Shown here: positions 11,731 through 22,671 of the stretch, piece by piece
Position numbering within the stretch: the stretch's first letter is position 1
How the letters are laid out: each line of letters begins with the position of its first letter
Assembly: GCA_944472155.2 (NCBI GenBank)
Contig: OX235274.1
Location: forward strand, 36,330,052 to 36,394,051
Length of the DNA stretch: 64,000 nt
Source: Trichobilharzia szidati
Lineage: Eukaryota; Platyhelminthes; Trematoda; Strigeidida; Schistosomatidae
Direction: 5' to 3'
Notes under the pieces: model-generated
What the model was told of the DNA's origin: nothing
Database searches by the model: none
What the model saw: the letters and a program-made list of their open reading frames with translations, nothing else
Translations under genes and position numbers: made by a program

Positions 11731-12344
11731 CATGCTCCAGAAGATAGCAGAAATCAATAGTAATCAATATGGATAAATAAAAGTTTTGGAAAAAAAATAC
11801 TTCATAGCTTACTTGATTTACGATTACTTTGTGAGTTATGCCGAAACCAACTACTACTGCGACGTCTCAAAGCTGTTGTTACTGTGTCGAATAAAAATGG
11901 TTTTCTGGATAAATCGAATTTATTATGAGTGATATTTGAATTTCCAGTGGCAGATTCCTTCTACAGAAAAACGAAAAGACTATTCTTGTAGTACCGAAAA
12001 AATTTATTTGTATAAAAATGTTATGTAAATATACTTGTAAGATAATCCGTATATCTTTCAACATTTTAAGTCGATTGTTTCAGCACAGGTAGAAGTGTTT
12101 ATTCCTCAAATCTGTATTTAGTTTACGATGTGGACATGAAATAACCTCATTGATCAGACTTGTTTAACCTTGGGCCAAGTGCCAACCAATCAGAACAATT
12201 TATTCTCCTCTGACCTAGCCGACTTTTAAAATGTATAAATGTGATGAGTTTGTCCGTTACCGAGTCTCTTATCTTCTCCTGTTAAATATGTAAGTAATTC
12301 TTCAAAATAAATAGTGAAAAGTTAAAGAAAATATTACCACCTAC

Positions 12345-12859
12345 CTGATTTGGATGGGGAATCGAAGTCTGGAAAGCACACGGAAATTCTCCAGACACCA
12401 TAGAAGTACAAAGCTGAGGGGGAGGATTGTTCGGACAATTCCTATTATTACATTGTAAACACAAAGGTGAAGTGTTCGGCAGTTGGTATTCACTGTTGCT
12501 GGGACATACTCCTGTTAATATGTTGTTTTGTGTACATGTAGGACGAAAGCGGAGCACAGGGGAAGGATAAATATTCGGTGGAGATGGGAAACCAGAAACC
12601 GGAGGACATGTCAACCGGTTAGGTGGCCAAAAATAGGCAACCGGAGACATAGAAGAACAATTATGGAATAAGTTAGGGGGAATCTCATTTGAAGCTGGTA
12701 AAGCTGGTAAGTTGGTCAGTTTTGGATTAAACTGTGAACCTCGTCGGGGAAAAGGAATATCACTGGGAATTTTATCACATGAAAGACTGTTCGTTAACAG
12801 GTGGGAATGCGATGAATCTGAGCAACAGTTCTGGTTGGAAGGGAATGGAACAGCTAAAC
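12345..12859 (-). CDS. p190 RhoGAP-like gene, exon 12 (last exon in window)
   Basis: This 515-base exon starts after a good acceptor (pyrimidine-rich TTTTTCTTCG then TTCAG, at 12865-12860) and ends at AATCAG before donor GTAGGT (12344). It starts in phase 1, matching the end of exon 11, and ends in phase 0. It encodes about 171 residues rich in Pro, Ser, Asn and Cys (for example PPNIYPSPVLRFRPT) with no domain I know. The same frame stays open upstream through the solo LTR at 12965-13307, which gives a misleading longer open frame. I chose the internal acceptor because only it keeps phase. The gene must continue left of this exon. The RhoGAP domain typical of the family is not found between 1 and 12344. 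Confidence 0.7.
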
Positions 12860-12964
12860 CTGAATTCGAAGAAAAATTAGAAGAAATATTAGTAAGGTTA
12901 CAATCACAGCATCCTTTAATAAGGTGTGCAACTTTCGGTTTAAAAAATTTAGAAACCTTATATA

Positions 12965-13307
12965 TGTGGTGAGTGCTGTCTGCTAGCCAAATTGATAGAC
13001 AGCTATTTGCGTCAATGTTTACGTCCCATATCTTGGTCATGAGAAAAGAACAAGAACAAAGAGTAACTCAGTAACCAATCACAGCAGACTTTGCGTGGGC
13101 GGATACGATTCGCAGATATATGGTCTAACCTTCAAGGAAACGGTCACAAAGAGATGTTAGATTAACTTTCAGGGAGAAAACAACCAATCAGAAGACTGTG
13201 TTTCTCTGCTAACATAAACCTACAATAATGTACATAAAAATATAAATATCTCTTGATTTTCTCAATAAACGATCTGTTGCATGACTCTTGTCTTCTGTCG
13301 TTATACA
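12965..13307 (+). mobile_element. Solo LTR in the intron beside exon 12
   Basis: It begins TGTGGTGAGTG and ends TTATACA (TG...CA termini) and is 343 bases long. It carries two CCAAT-containing blocks (aaccaatcacagcagact and aaccaatcagaag) and an aataaa about 45 bases before the end. It aligns along its length with the copy at 16654-17011. The flanks (tata and ttga) do not match, so no target duplication is visible. It lies about 105 bases upstream of the exon 12 acceptor. No internal gag-pol region follows. The Ty3/gypsy or BEL class is not determined. Confidence 0.75.
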
Positions 13308-14265
13308 TTGACAAAAAAAGATCACTAGATTTGTATTCTACCTATCGTCTGTTTCTTTTTTAATTCGCATTTCAGCGAATAGTCCTTTTCCAACGAATTT
13401 ATCATCATAAGTATCCAGACTGTAGATGTTATGAATTTCCTGGAACCATTTGACCACCGAGTCAGATTGAATCATTATAAATTATTTAAAATAACCCCAG
13501 CGTGTTTAAGAAAAAAATCAAAACAAGATTTTCCTGTAGACATCAGTCATTAAGATCGATTTCGGCAATGTCGAAATTCCACATAGAGAAAGACTAACTT
13601 CTTAGGTCTTGAGTCATTTAACCACATCGAATGCAATAAATAGGAGAGAAGGGAAGGTACCTATCACCTATATGGCAGTCTCTATTGAAGCAAAACAGAA
13701 GAGAATGAAAAAATATTCAATCCTACGTTGTGACCGCTATAAAAGCATATTATCATGTTTTGACGTGTTTTCCATATAGCAACCAACATTCATACACACA
13801 CTCATACAGATAAACACGCATATATGACAATTTGACCTTAGTCATTACAAATATGTGATGACTGTTGACATTTTCCCATTGGTACAAATGTCTACCAACA
13901 AGTGACCATCAAAGGAACTTTCTCAAATTTATGTAATTTTTGACTATATATATTTTGATGGTTAATAAAATCCGAATAATTCTGTTGAGGAAGAAGCTGT
14001 AGCTTACAAAGCCGAACGTTCAGGAAAATCTTGTTTTGATTTCTTCTTAAACACTCTGGGATTATTTAAAATAATTTATAGTGAACTGTGACAATAATAA
14101 CTGGTTATAGACTTTATTATACAGTTCATGAAATGTATAAATCTCAAAATATGGGGGTATAGAAATAATAAGACCAGTTTTATGAACAAAAGCAGACAGT
14201 CAGAACACCTATGAAATGCGACTTAACGTCTGTAATCAAGAAAAAGGTTCTACATGAACCTTGTA
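13308..14265. other. Intron, no element identified
   Basis: AT-rich sequence without a supported exon. A possible PLE 3' end lies around 13920-14050 (ttaataaaatccgaataattctgttgagg), but I could not confirm it. Confidence 0.3.
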
Positions 14266-14269
14266 TTCA

Positions 14270-14880
14270 AAGGTAACTTAGCTGCCGACAACCTTAAAAG
14301 AAGGATCCCACAGTCCTTGTAAAAAGGACATTCACTGCAGCATTGCTGAGAATAGCATTTTCTAGTCGACCAGTACTGTTCAATAACCTGAAGGACAAGA
14401 TCCCACAGTTGACCAACTGTATGCGTGTTTATCAATTCACCTGCTCGTGTGAAGCTAGGTATACCATTCGTTCGACTCGGGTTTTGTCCAAGAGGATGCA
14501 AGAAATACTATCCCGCATGATTACGAAGAGTTGGAAGTGAGACTGTAAGAAACGCAGTCATTGAACACATGTGGTCAATACTGATCACCCTATCTCTACA
14601 GCCTTTTCCTCCTTTAAAGTCATCTACAAGGCGAATAATAACCTGCCCAAATCATCACGTATGCTACTCATCTGGACTACTGAAAAACTTAGTGCAACCC
14701 TTCCAACTTTCATGCTCTTAATCAGTCAATGCTTAAGTATGATCATGCCCATTCATACTTTGGCCCTACTTATTTTTCATTTTGTATATCCTTCCCATAT
14801 GATGTCGATTGCTATTACTCACTTTCACTTTGAACAATTTCCAGTATTGGAGGGTTTTATCATGAGCTGACATCAGTTAG
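14270..14880 (+). pseudogene. Penelope-like element remnant (GIY-YIG region)
   Basis: Frames at 14340-14540 read LFNNLKDKIPQLTNCM, then VYQFTCSCEARYTIRSTR, then LSKRMQEILSR. This is the linker and endonuclease start of a PLE (compare LPSLKDEVSRLATSNYIYQF at 30.1 kb). Downstream, another frame carries an AVIEH...F..IY.A...LPK-like tail (about 14560-14660). Frameshifts and stops make it non-functional. It abuts the inverted hammerhead repeat pair at 14870. Confidence 0.7.
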
Positions 14881-15185
14881 AGAGTCATTGGAAAACCAGC
14901 TGGGAGTAGTTGATAGCTGTTTCTTCCTAGTTTGGGACTCTTCATCGATAGGGTTCGAACCAAGGACCTTCTGGTTACAAGGCTAGCGAGCTCGTAGACC
15001 ATTAAACCACTGGGACCCGATCCAATGGCCAGCCATCCCATGAATTCTAACTTCTGCCAATTAATGACATCGTGCATCTCAAACTAGGACGAAACAGCTG
15101 TCTAGTACTCCCTGTAGGTTTTCCAATAGTTCTCTAACTGATGTCAGCTCATGATGAAACCTTCCAAACAACCAGACACAATCCA
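14870..15185. repeat. Head-to-head pair of hammerhead-type SINEs
   Basis: The left copy (15060 down to 14870, minus strand) has an A-box-like TGGTTTAATGG, B box GGTTCGAACCC, then GATGAAGAGTCCC, AAACTAGGA and AGAAAC. This is a hammerhead-like core with the stem II GUCC/GGAC broken by C-to-A. The right copy (15079-15185, plus strand) has only the AAACTAGGACGAAAC half and the tail tcagctcatgatgaaa. The outer ends of the two copies are reverse complements, so the pair can fold back. Confidence 0.65.
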
Positions 15186-15189
15186 AGCG

Positions 15190-15840
15190 AAAACAATACT
15201 TGAAAATTTCCAGTATTATTCTACTTGTCGCCTTTAATTCAGTAATTATCACCTTGTTGCGTAATCTTTAAATTGCCTATTTATTAAATCTTTTTATTTT
15301 TACACCTCCATTTTAAGATTCATACACATGATGAACTACATACTATGAAAGTACATGAAATTACCCTAATTATTTTTGTTTCAATTTTTAGAAAGATCAG
15401 ACAAATGGCAAACGTTTATACAATAAAAAAACAAAGTTATGATTGATTACACATGAATTTGATTGCTGAGAAAGATCTTTTTTTTTTTTTGTTTTTTTTT
15501 TGCCTCAAACTCTCAGTTAATAATTCATCATGGTGTTATCATGTGTTAAAAAGTGACTATTATATTACATGATATATCATTTGGTTCTAGAGTTAAGCAA
15601 CTATTATTCACCAGTTTGAAGTGCAATGTCTTCGATTCTTTACAAAATGATGTGGCACATTTTTTACTGTACATAGTAATAATTAATCCAATATTCTTTG
15701 TAAGGAAAAAATCAGTTAATTGAGGAATAATTGCTATAATTATCAAAGCTGAATACACCGGAATACTAGGGTCTAATTTTAAGGTAATGAGCCACAAGCA
15801 GGTGATTTCATTAATATTGCTTGCATACTTATCCAGACAG
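15190..15840. other. Intron, AT-rich, poly-T tract
   Basis: No gene is seen. It contains a long T tract at about 15477-15501, interrupted by one G. Confidence 0.4.
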
Positions 15841-15844
15841 CATC

Positions 15845-16405
15845 CAGTCAGTCAACTACAGGCAGGCGGTACACACAGATGAAGATATCAAAGTAAGGCA
15901 GCATTGGAAAAGCAAGATAGGTCTTCATTAATTTGAAATCTATTGTACTCGGAATATAAACAATTGGAATTGGATTTTCAGCATCAATGTTATGTCAGAA
16001 AGTTGTTTTATATGGGTCAGAAACTTGGTGCCAGGTGCTCACGAAAAGCATTTCCAACAGGCTACTCTACAGAATTTATTGACAGTTGACTTCTCTGGCT
16101 CTATACTGAAGATTACATGGCTAGAAAGAATTAGAGAGAAGAAACTCTGCGAACGAACCAACAAACATTCATAAGCAAATGGAGATGGATCGGTCACACG
16201 CTAAACAGAGACTGTTGAGGAACATCAGACAACAGAACCTCAAGTGGAACCCGAGGGTGACATGAAGGAGAGAGAGTGTGAAGAGATGAGAGCTTACACG
16301 CAATCATGGAACCAGTTATAAGGAATACAGTGAATAGGATGCAGTAGTGATGCACTGTGGACGTCTAATGTTCTCTACTGGGGTCCTAAGTAAATGATAA
16401 TAATA
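15845..16405 (+). pseudogene. RTE-type LINE, 5'-truncated 3' end
   Basis: It contains, in broken frames, the C-terminal part of an RTE (SR2-like) ORF2. The order is DEDIKVR-like, then a damaged VLYGSETW (16000-16030), then RTFSNRLLYRIY..-like and ILKITWLERI (16105-16130), and KWRWIGHTL.R (16180-16205). It ends with a cctaagtaa and (ATA/AAT)n tail at about 16385-16415. The tail is the short tandem repeat usual for RTE. It is heavily decayed. Confidence 0.7.
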
Positions 16406-16534
16406 ATAATATATACGGCAATCAATTCAATTAATTAATCAATGATACTTGGTTATTGTAGACAAACAAAAAAACATGGACAGTATGATTTGTCTAGTTA
16501 ATTTGTCTCAAGTTTGATTACAGGTTAATATCAG

Positions 16535-16620
16535 TTAAAAGATATCAGCAAGGCAGGGAGTACTGGACAGCTGTTTCATCTTAGTTCCAGACTCATAGAC
16601 ATTACGCACCCACAGGCTTC
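16535..16620 (-). repeat. Fragment of hammerhead-type SINE next to LTR
   Basis: It shares gggagtactggacagctgtttc and the 'tacgcaccca' block with the hammerhead repeats at 20080 and 37440. It lacks the tRNA-like head and most of the core and stops just before the solo LTR at 16654. Confidence 0.55.
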
Positions 16621-16653
16621 TCCGGTGACATTGGCTGATGGTTGCACTATATT

Positions 16654-17011
16654 TGTGGTGGGAGCAGTCCGCAAGCCAAAATTGTAAGCAACAATTTACG
16701 TCAGTGTTTACGTCCCAAATCAGGGTCATGAGAAAAAGGCAAGAATAAAGCCTAACCTTGAGGAGCTCAACAACCAATCACAGGAGACTTAGCGTGGACG
16801 GATACGATGTGTAGATAGATATATCACCGGACTGTCTAAGAAACGGCAACAAAGAGATGACAGAATAACCTTTATCAGGAAAACAACCAATCAGAAGACT
16901 ACGCTTCCCTGCTAACAACAACGAATAATAATGTGCATAAAAATCTATACATATCTGTTGATTTTCTCAATAGAGGATCTGTTGCCTGGCCCTCTGTCTT
17001 CTGTTATTACA
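16654..17011 (+). mobile_element. Solo LTR with 4-bp target duplication
   Basis: It runs from TGTGGTGGGAG to TTATTACA, 358 bases, same family as 12965-13307. It is flanked on both sides by TATT (16650-16653 and 17012-17015), the short duplication expected from an LTR-element integrase. It holds CCAAT blocks (accaatcacagg and accaatcagaag). No coding region is attached, which fits a solo LTR left by recombination. It sits in the intron between exons 11 and 12 of the p190-like gene, opposite in orientation. Confidence 0.8.
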
Positions 17012-17056
17012 TATTTACCTCGAACTGATTGAAGTTAAAATTCATACGCCAATGAA

Positions 17057-17230
17057 TGGGGTCCCAGTGGATGAATCGTCTACAAGCTTGTCTTTTAACC
17101 TGAAGGTCCTGGGTTCGAACCCTGACGCTAGGTGCGTACTGCCGATTTATCCCAAACTAGGAAGAAACAATTATCCAGTATTGCATGTTGGTTTCCAGTG
17201 GCTCTCCAACTGATATCAACCCATCATAAA
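17057..17230 (+). repeat. Hammerhead-type SINE, plus strand
   Basis: It has an A-box-like gtggatgaatcgtctac and B box GGTTCGAACCC (about 17111), then gccgatttatcccaaactagg and agaaac (17140-17170). The last part corresponds to CTGATGA.GTCC..AAAC.AGGACGAAAC of the family but with several core changes. The tail is ctctccaactgatatcaac. It is unlikely to be catalytic. Confidence 0.6.
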
Positions 17231-17398
17231 ATTTGAAATGAAATCTGTATGAATATCTAGTTGAACGGATTCAGAAGATAATCAAGACTGCATCCAGTTT
17301 ACACTTCCCTTGTACAATGAAGATTATGACAGATAAACTGTGATAAAATACAAATTAAACAGAATGCCTTACAATAAAGTTAACGGTTTCTAACTCAC

Positions 17399-17903
17399 CA
17401 TCTCGATGCATAGTATCACAGAATTTAAAATTATGTATACAACAGGTATGATGAACAGGTTTTAACGTTAAGTCATTATTCGTAAGTTTCTCCACTGAAT
17501 AGTCCGCCGTATCATAATGATCTACATCTGGAACTTTTTTACCGGGAACAAAAGAAGCTGCTTTCGACGATGAGATTAGCGAGGCAGACGAAGACGAAGA
17601 ATGATATGGTGGAATTGTGTTATAAACAAATGCATCATTCACTTCAGCGTAAACAGTTGAAATATTATCTGGCATTATTTGATGATCAGATGTCTGGAGG
17701 ACAGTACTCCGATTTGTACTAGTACCAGTGCCAGGACACTTTGTCGGTGAATGATCACAACCCAGCATATCCGAAGAGGATAAAACACTTTTTTCATTCG
17801 TGATTAACGATGGAGAGGATGAATGCGAATCAGTCGAGTCAATACGTGGATAAGGCCGTTTAGGTCTATTAAGTTGTGTACGACGGGATTCTGATCCAAA
17901 GAC
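17399..17903 (-). CDS. p190 RhoGAP-like gene, exon 11
   Basis: This 505-base exon is bounded by acceptor TTTGAATAG (17904) and donor GTGAGT (17398). It enters in phase 0 and leaves in phase 1. It encodes about 168 residues, Ser/Thr-rich, with the segment STVYAEVNDAFVYNTIPPYH and, later, DVDHYDTADYSVEKL. The Tyr-containing acidic and Pro motifs recall the phosphotyrosine-rich linker ahead of the RhoGAP domain in vertebrate p190 proteins, but that is inference from position and composition only. No domain is recognised. Confidence 0.75.
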
Positions 17904-18019
17904 CTATTCAAATATAGCAAAAAAACAGTGTTCAATTAAATTCAAAGAAGAGTATCTAAATAAAAACGAATAATTCATTGAAGACGCCCATTGACAATTT
18001 CAAAGATTGATTAATAAAT

Positions 18020-19640
18020 AAAAAATATTCTTTTCGATAACTTCTTCATCAGGTCCTTCATTGAACTGACCATGATAACTAAAGAAATATTCCTGCTAAT
18101 AATATTAATGCTGTTTTCAATTACACTGAATCAATAGTATTGACAGGTGATTACATTTCAAAAGCACTAATATAACACTACGCTGACTGAATGTCAGATA
18201 AACTAAGGGTTCGATAGATAGTAGGCCAGGGTGGCAACAGTACCTGACTGGACCTTTTCTTTTTGACACTCAGGGATCCGGTTGATTTAAGCGGATTCCA
18301 ATAGCTTCTATTGCTTGGATTTATTTTATCTGAACACAAAAAACACTTGGTACAATATGGCACCAAGAAGGGAGTTGTGACACACCAACCGAAGCTAACC
18401 TAACACAAATATCCCTCATCCCACAGCCCCATGTCATGGGCTGACCACCTCTCCACCTTTTCCATAAAGTCCTAGGGCTGGCTAGCGAACAGACACCAGT
18501 ACGGAAGCCTCTGGAATGACTTTCGTAGTACATATCGAAGCCACCGATGTTTCCAGATGACGACACTCAACGAATGGTCACCTTCACTGTGTCCAAACAC
18601 ACGCCACCTGACCTTAAAACTACTCACGCGATGGTGCCGTCCGACGCCAGCAATTATACGGACACAACAATGACTGAACAAGCAGCATTGCCACACATCG
18701 TTAGCTCGAAGAGGCCAGGTTTCACAGGCGCAGAGCAAGACTGGGTGCATCGAAGCATTGTAAACCCGACCTTTGACAGCCAGGTTAATGCTGCGATGGC
18801 GACAAAAGTGGTTCAAGTTGACGTATGTCAATCTAACTTTCATGATACGGTTGAAAATCCCGTCCGTCACACCTCCACCAGCAGTCATACAACTACCCAG
18901 ATTCATGAACTTATCGACAAATTCGAGCGGTTCAGCTGCAAGAGCGAGTGCAGGTACAGGCTCCTGTCAATCTTATAACAGCACCTTGCACTTAGACAGT
19001 GCAAAGCACAACCATACTAACAGACACTGATTGCCAACTGATTAATTGGAACTGGATTATTAGGTACCTAGAGGCCTTTGGTAATTTATTCGACACAATA
19101 CCCGATAGATGAAAGAGAAAGACTCTTCCCATGCTAGGCTAGCTTAGTGGCCTATTTGAACGAGGTGATCTAATCATAGAGGAACTGTTGATAGTTTTAA
19201 CAACACACCATTTATGTAACCACACACAGGTTGGTAGGTGTGGTGTTCCCAAGCAGGAAAAATTAAGTTCCTGGAGCAACAGCTAATATAACTGGCTCCA
19301 CAGAAGCAGTTGAATTGATAGATATACAATTAGAGGTGACTAGCCTACTTACTTCGTCTTGCAGTTTCACAATCACAATCGGTTAACTGTAAAGAAGAGA
19401 CTAAAAGCTTCAGCTTATCGCCATTTAATATTCTTCCAATCGATTTTCTCAACTTGTTGGTTAATATTTCGTAACTATATACAGAGGCTTCTTGATAACA
19501 GATCTAGAAGAACTCCTTTCTACACTCTCTCTCTCTCTTACTCTCTCTGATAACAAAATATGTGTATTTCTTTAATTACTATAGTCATATAAATGTAGCA
19601 CCTGATGAAGAAGAGGTTATCGAAGAGAAGAATATTCGTT
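18020..19640 (-). pseudogene. PLE remnant split by LINE-B, flanked by inverted ends
   Basis: Minus-strand pieces of the same PLE lineage as at 30-35 kb remain. From 19505 to 19240 there is a KKPLYI-like start, then IYQFNC.CGASYIS-like and CSRNLIF-like endonuclease residues in broken frames. From 18320 to 18190 the AIAIRLKQP..-like tail appears. LINE-B (18366-19010) lies between them. At 18056-18020 (minus) and 19601-19640 (plus) a CCTGATGAAGAAG..GTTATCGAA block is present in opposite orientations, so the remnant is bordered by inverted termini. No intact frame survives. Confidence 0.7.
18366..19010 (-). pseudogene. LINE-B fragment (RT C-terminal region)
   Basis: Reading on the minus strand, frames give LGSCMTAGGGVTDGIFNRI, then GRVYNASMHPVLLCACETW, PLRANDVWQCCLFSHCCVRI and HRWLRYVLRKSFQRLP. 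This is the post-RT region of a non-LTR element related to LINE-A, but with ACETWPLR in place of GSETWPIR. A longer copy of the same family is at 37975-39090. Stops and frameshifts break it. It interrupts the PLE remnant 18020-19640 in the same orientation. Confidence 0.75.
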
Positions 19641-20039
19641 TTTTTTTTCACTTAATCAGTCTTTTAAAAAAAGAAATGGATACGATGAAGAAAGACAATG
19701 GTGAAGCTGAATAGCACTCACAATCATCATTATTTTTTTCTACTGGTGAAACAATGAATGAGTAAACAACGGTAACACTGACAATAACAACAACTACGGC
19801 CTTCGATTTTATAATCACGAAATTATCATAATTATCTACTCTAAATGTGAACAATTACTGGAAAAAATAAAAATATATATACTAGCGAAATCAGCTTCAA
19901 GATCACATGAATAGACAGCTGAGAGAAATAATAAAAGTCAAATTCATATTTAGGTGGGTGTAATACTTCAGCACTGTGATGGTAGTAAATATGAATTTTC
20001 AAGTGTTGGTTTGTTTGGATTTGATTGGTTACAGGATTT

Positions 20040-20255
20040 CATCATGAGCTGACATTGATTAGAGAACCACTGGAAAACCAACTGGGAGTACTGGACAGCT
20101 GTTTCGTCCTCAGCAATACGCACTCACCAGGGTCCAAGCAGAGGACCTTCTAGTTACAAGGAGGGCTGACGAAGAGTCCCAAACTAGGACGAAACAGCTG
20201 TCCAGTACTCCCAGGTTTTCCAAAGGTTCTTTAACCACTGTCAGCTCATGATGAA
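20040..20255. repeat. Head-to-head pair of hammerhead-type SINEs
   Basis: The left arm (20160 down to 20040, minus) has GGAC, GAAAC, then the family tail to catgagctgac. The right arm (20166-20255, plus) has the best preserved core in this subfamily: CTGACGA, AGA, GTCC, CAAACTA, GGAC, GAAAC, then AGCTGTC and tail. Relative to the classical schistosome hammerhead there are three extra bases (AGA) between CUGANGA and stem II. The arms are reverse complements over about 90 bases. Confidence 0.7.
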
Positions 20256-20257
20256 AT

Positions 20258-20460
20258 ATGAATTTGTTTATTGGATATATCACACAATTTATTACTGTTC
20301 ATAAATATACCAATTATAATCACACAACTTCAAAACTTTCACTGAATAGTTTTCTCCTTACCAGTCAGTCTCTCATCACTGAAGGAATGTGTCGGCTGGG
20401 GATTGAACCCCGAACCACCTGCGTGGTTGGAGAGCATTCCTACCGCCTATGTGTAATTCC
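20258..20460 (-). repeat. tRNA-related repeat
   Basis: On the minus strand there is an A-box-like GGCGGTAGGAATG and a B-box-like GGGTTCAATCCCC about 35 bases on (20425-20390). The left part (20265-20330) is a shortened relative of the inverted-repeat element at 8694-9135. I take it as a separate tRNA-derived repeat. It is not a functional tRNA, as no cloverleaf is evident. Confidence 0.45.
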
Positions 20461-21500
20461 ATGTAATGCTATTATAGCTGAACTATTCTATTCCCCAGAT
20501 TCCTTATCTTGTTACTTACTTTACTTTACTTCGGCTATCTTATACGGGAGGATGAGCCGGCTTCATGAACATCTCGAATAGAGTCGTTTGTAAGAGAGTT
20601 CATGAAGTTTCATGGGAATTTGGTACGAGTGATGTCCCCAGAACCGCTCGGCCTTTTGTTTGAGAGTGCAGCTCTAGCCTTTACACAACCAAGTGTGACC
20701 TACAAGGCAGTAGGAGTGGAGTAGGGAGTCCACTATCCATTGGCAGCCGGTGACCGGAGTTCGGTTCATAGGCCTTTTTGAATGGGGCCAGACATCCAGG
20801 ACACCCAACAAGCCCTTTGTCCATACGTCTGCCGGTGATCTCCAGTGAGCTTCATACGCCAGTCGTTGGAGGTTTGGAATCAGGGTTTAGCCATCTCCCC
20901 TAGACTGTCATCCAATAGACAGTCAACCCGGTGAAGAGCGCCGGGCATCCGCTTTCGCCCTCTCACTTTGGTTAACTAATCTAGAATTAGCTAGATTTTT
21001 GTGCTTCGCTAATCTGATTGACGTCGTTCTATTACTTTGACCTATGTATTAGGCTTGACAATAATTGCAAGGTATTAGATAGACTAAATTGTTTTGTTTT
21101 ATGGGCTCCACATAATCCTTTAACCGACAAAGCATGTCTCAAAGTGAGTTTGTAAGTTTGAATGCCCCCCACCTTCATTCCTGCATTGCTAGGAATTCTA
21201 CATGAAGTTTCTATGGTTTCTTCTTCTCTGTATGACAGTACCATTGATGATGGCTTAAATTAATTATTTTTGACGTTATCTTCACTCTGTGGATCTTTCA
21301 TGCATGTTGTGACCAGTAGGGTACAACAAATAGGTTGTGAGGCCAAACACTCGTAAACGGTGACATTGGCTATTTTTCCGTATTGTAGATAATTTTTACG
21401 CAATCAGATGTTTCCATCAGTCTGTTCTACAGTAAAGGGCACTGTGTTAGAAATGTTCAACAACGTTTTGAAATCTTACATATACTCCATCCACTCACTG
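20461..21500. other. Unidentified repeat-like or intronic DNA
   Basis: The stretch 20510-20960 looks like moderately GC-rich repeat material (for example tgagccggcttcatgaacatc), but I could not assign it to a coding family. No exon is seen. Confidence 0.3.
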
Positions 21501-21579
21501 AACTCTAAGAGGTGAATCTTTGCAGATTAACACAAATGAAATGTTTTACACAAATAGATAAATAAATAAATATACTTAC

Positions 21580-21786
21580 ATCTGATTGAGTAACTTTAGG
21601 CAGTTCAGTATAGTATTCTTCTACAGAAGAATTCATCCCGGAGAGTAAAACAGAAGTAGGCCGTGACTGTGGACAGGTTAAACTGAAATCACCGATTTGA
21701 GGTAGTGAAGAAGACTTCAAGTTACTTGGACAGGTATCTTCATTACAAAGTACTGGGTTTACAGTACAACATTCCATTGAGTTAAG
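21580..21786 (-). CDS. p190 RhoGAP-like gene, exon 10
   Basis: This 207-base exon sits between a strong acceptor (TTTTTTTCTTTCATTCAAAG, ending 21787) and donor GTAAGT (21579). It is phase 0 at both ends and encodes 69 residues. The segment includes SLPQIGDFSLTCPQSRP and EEYYTELPKVTQSD. No known domain is present. Placement in the p190-like gene rests on strand, phase continuity with exons 9 and 11, and the absence of any other gene signal nearby. Confidence 0.75.
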
Positions 21787-22017
21787 CTTTGAATGAAAGA
21801 AAAAAAGCATATAAAGTTAGGAAATAGTTGGAAATGCTCTGGCTCTGAAACATACAACCAAAAAAAACTCTTTCACAATAGATTAACGACTGACTGGCTA
21901 ATAATGAAGCCTAGTATAGAATATTAGATGAAAAAGTCCTCGGGACTAAATATATTCAATAGATATATTTTTTCTAACAATACTTTAGTTGACCGGTAGA
22001 ACATCATTGACTGACTG

Positions 22018-22430
22018 ACTGGTTTCAACGTAGAACTTTGCACAGATGTACACCAGTTCCAGTTGCCATACTCCTTCCATGTAGCACACACAGAGCAAGA
22101 GAAGAGAGTAAGGAGAGATTCAAAAGAGAGATAATAAACAGAAATATGAAATATCGAAGAACAATGGAATTTTATTGGATGCGACAAATCACAAAGAGTG
22201 AATGCATCTGCGACAGTGACGACGATTTTGAGCTGAATCACCGACTGTCTCCAGCCATTAAATCTTACCGTCCCGCGGAACTGACCAGTCAGGAAGCCTA
22301 CACCCCCCCTACGTGACTTAAACTAACTGTTGTGGATTTCATTGACTGATGAAGCCATGTTTTAGTTTGACCACCAATCCAACCCTATGTCGGCTGACAT
22401 TCTCCGTCGAGGAACGTGATGTCTAGACAC
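22018..22430 (-). pseudogene. LINE-A fragment (C-terminus and 3' UTR)
   Basis: Minus-strand copy with TKTW..SMKSTTVSL-like (22350-22310), RLLTG.. and IGDSV..-like residues in broken frames, and the family 3' UTR ending at gcaaagttctacg (about 22030). It is 5'-truncated and decayed. Four-base cagt/tgac repeats at 22005-22020 may represent its terminal microsatellite. Confidence 0.7.
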
Positions 22431-22671
22431 ATGTCCTGGTCAAAAACCTGCCTGGTTCTCTCATGTTTGTTCCTCCCGTGGACCGCTTAGTCTACGCATG
22501 ATTATTGAGCCTAGAACTTTAGATACCGTATTAGTCAAGCTAATTTTGGATATGGGGATAATCAATGACTCACACCAACCCAGTGGGACTTCCTCTGATT
22601 CCCAGAGTAGATGTCCTATTGAAGGTCCACGTTCAAGTCGGAACCCAAAGAAATAATAACAATGATTATTT

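Noticed and set aside
12282..13040. 252-codon minus-strand open frame as a single exon or gene
   Set aside because: Its first part is antisense solo LTR, shared with 16654-17011, and its end runs past a GTAGGT donor. Only 12859-12345 keeps phase with exon 11 and has a pyrimidine-rich acceptor.
14930..15010. Functional tRNA gene (A and B boxes on the minus strand)
   Set aside because: The boxes belong to the head of the hammerhead-type SINE. No complete cloverleaf with an anticodon stem and acceptor pairing was found.
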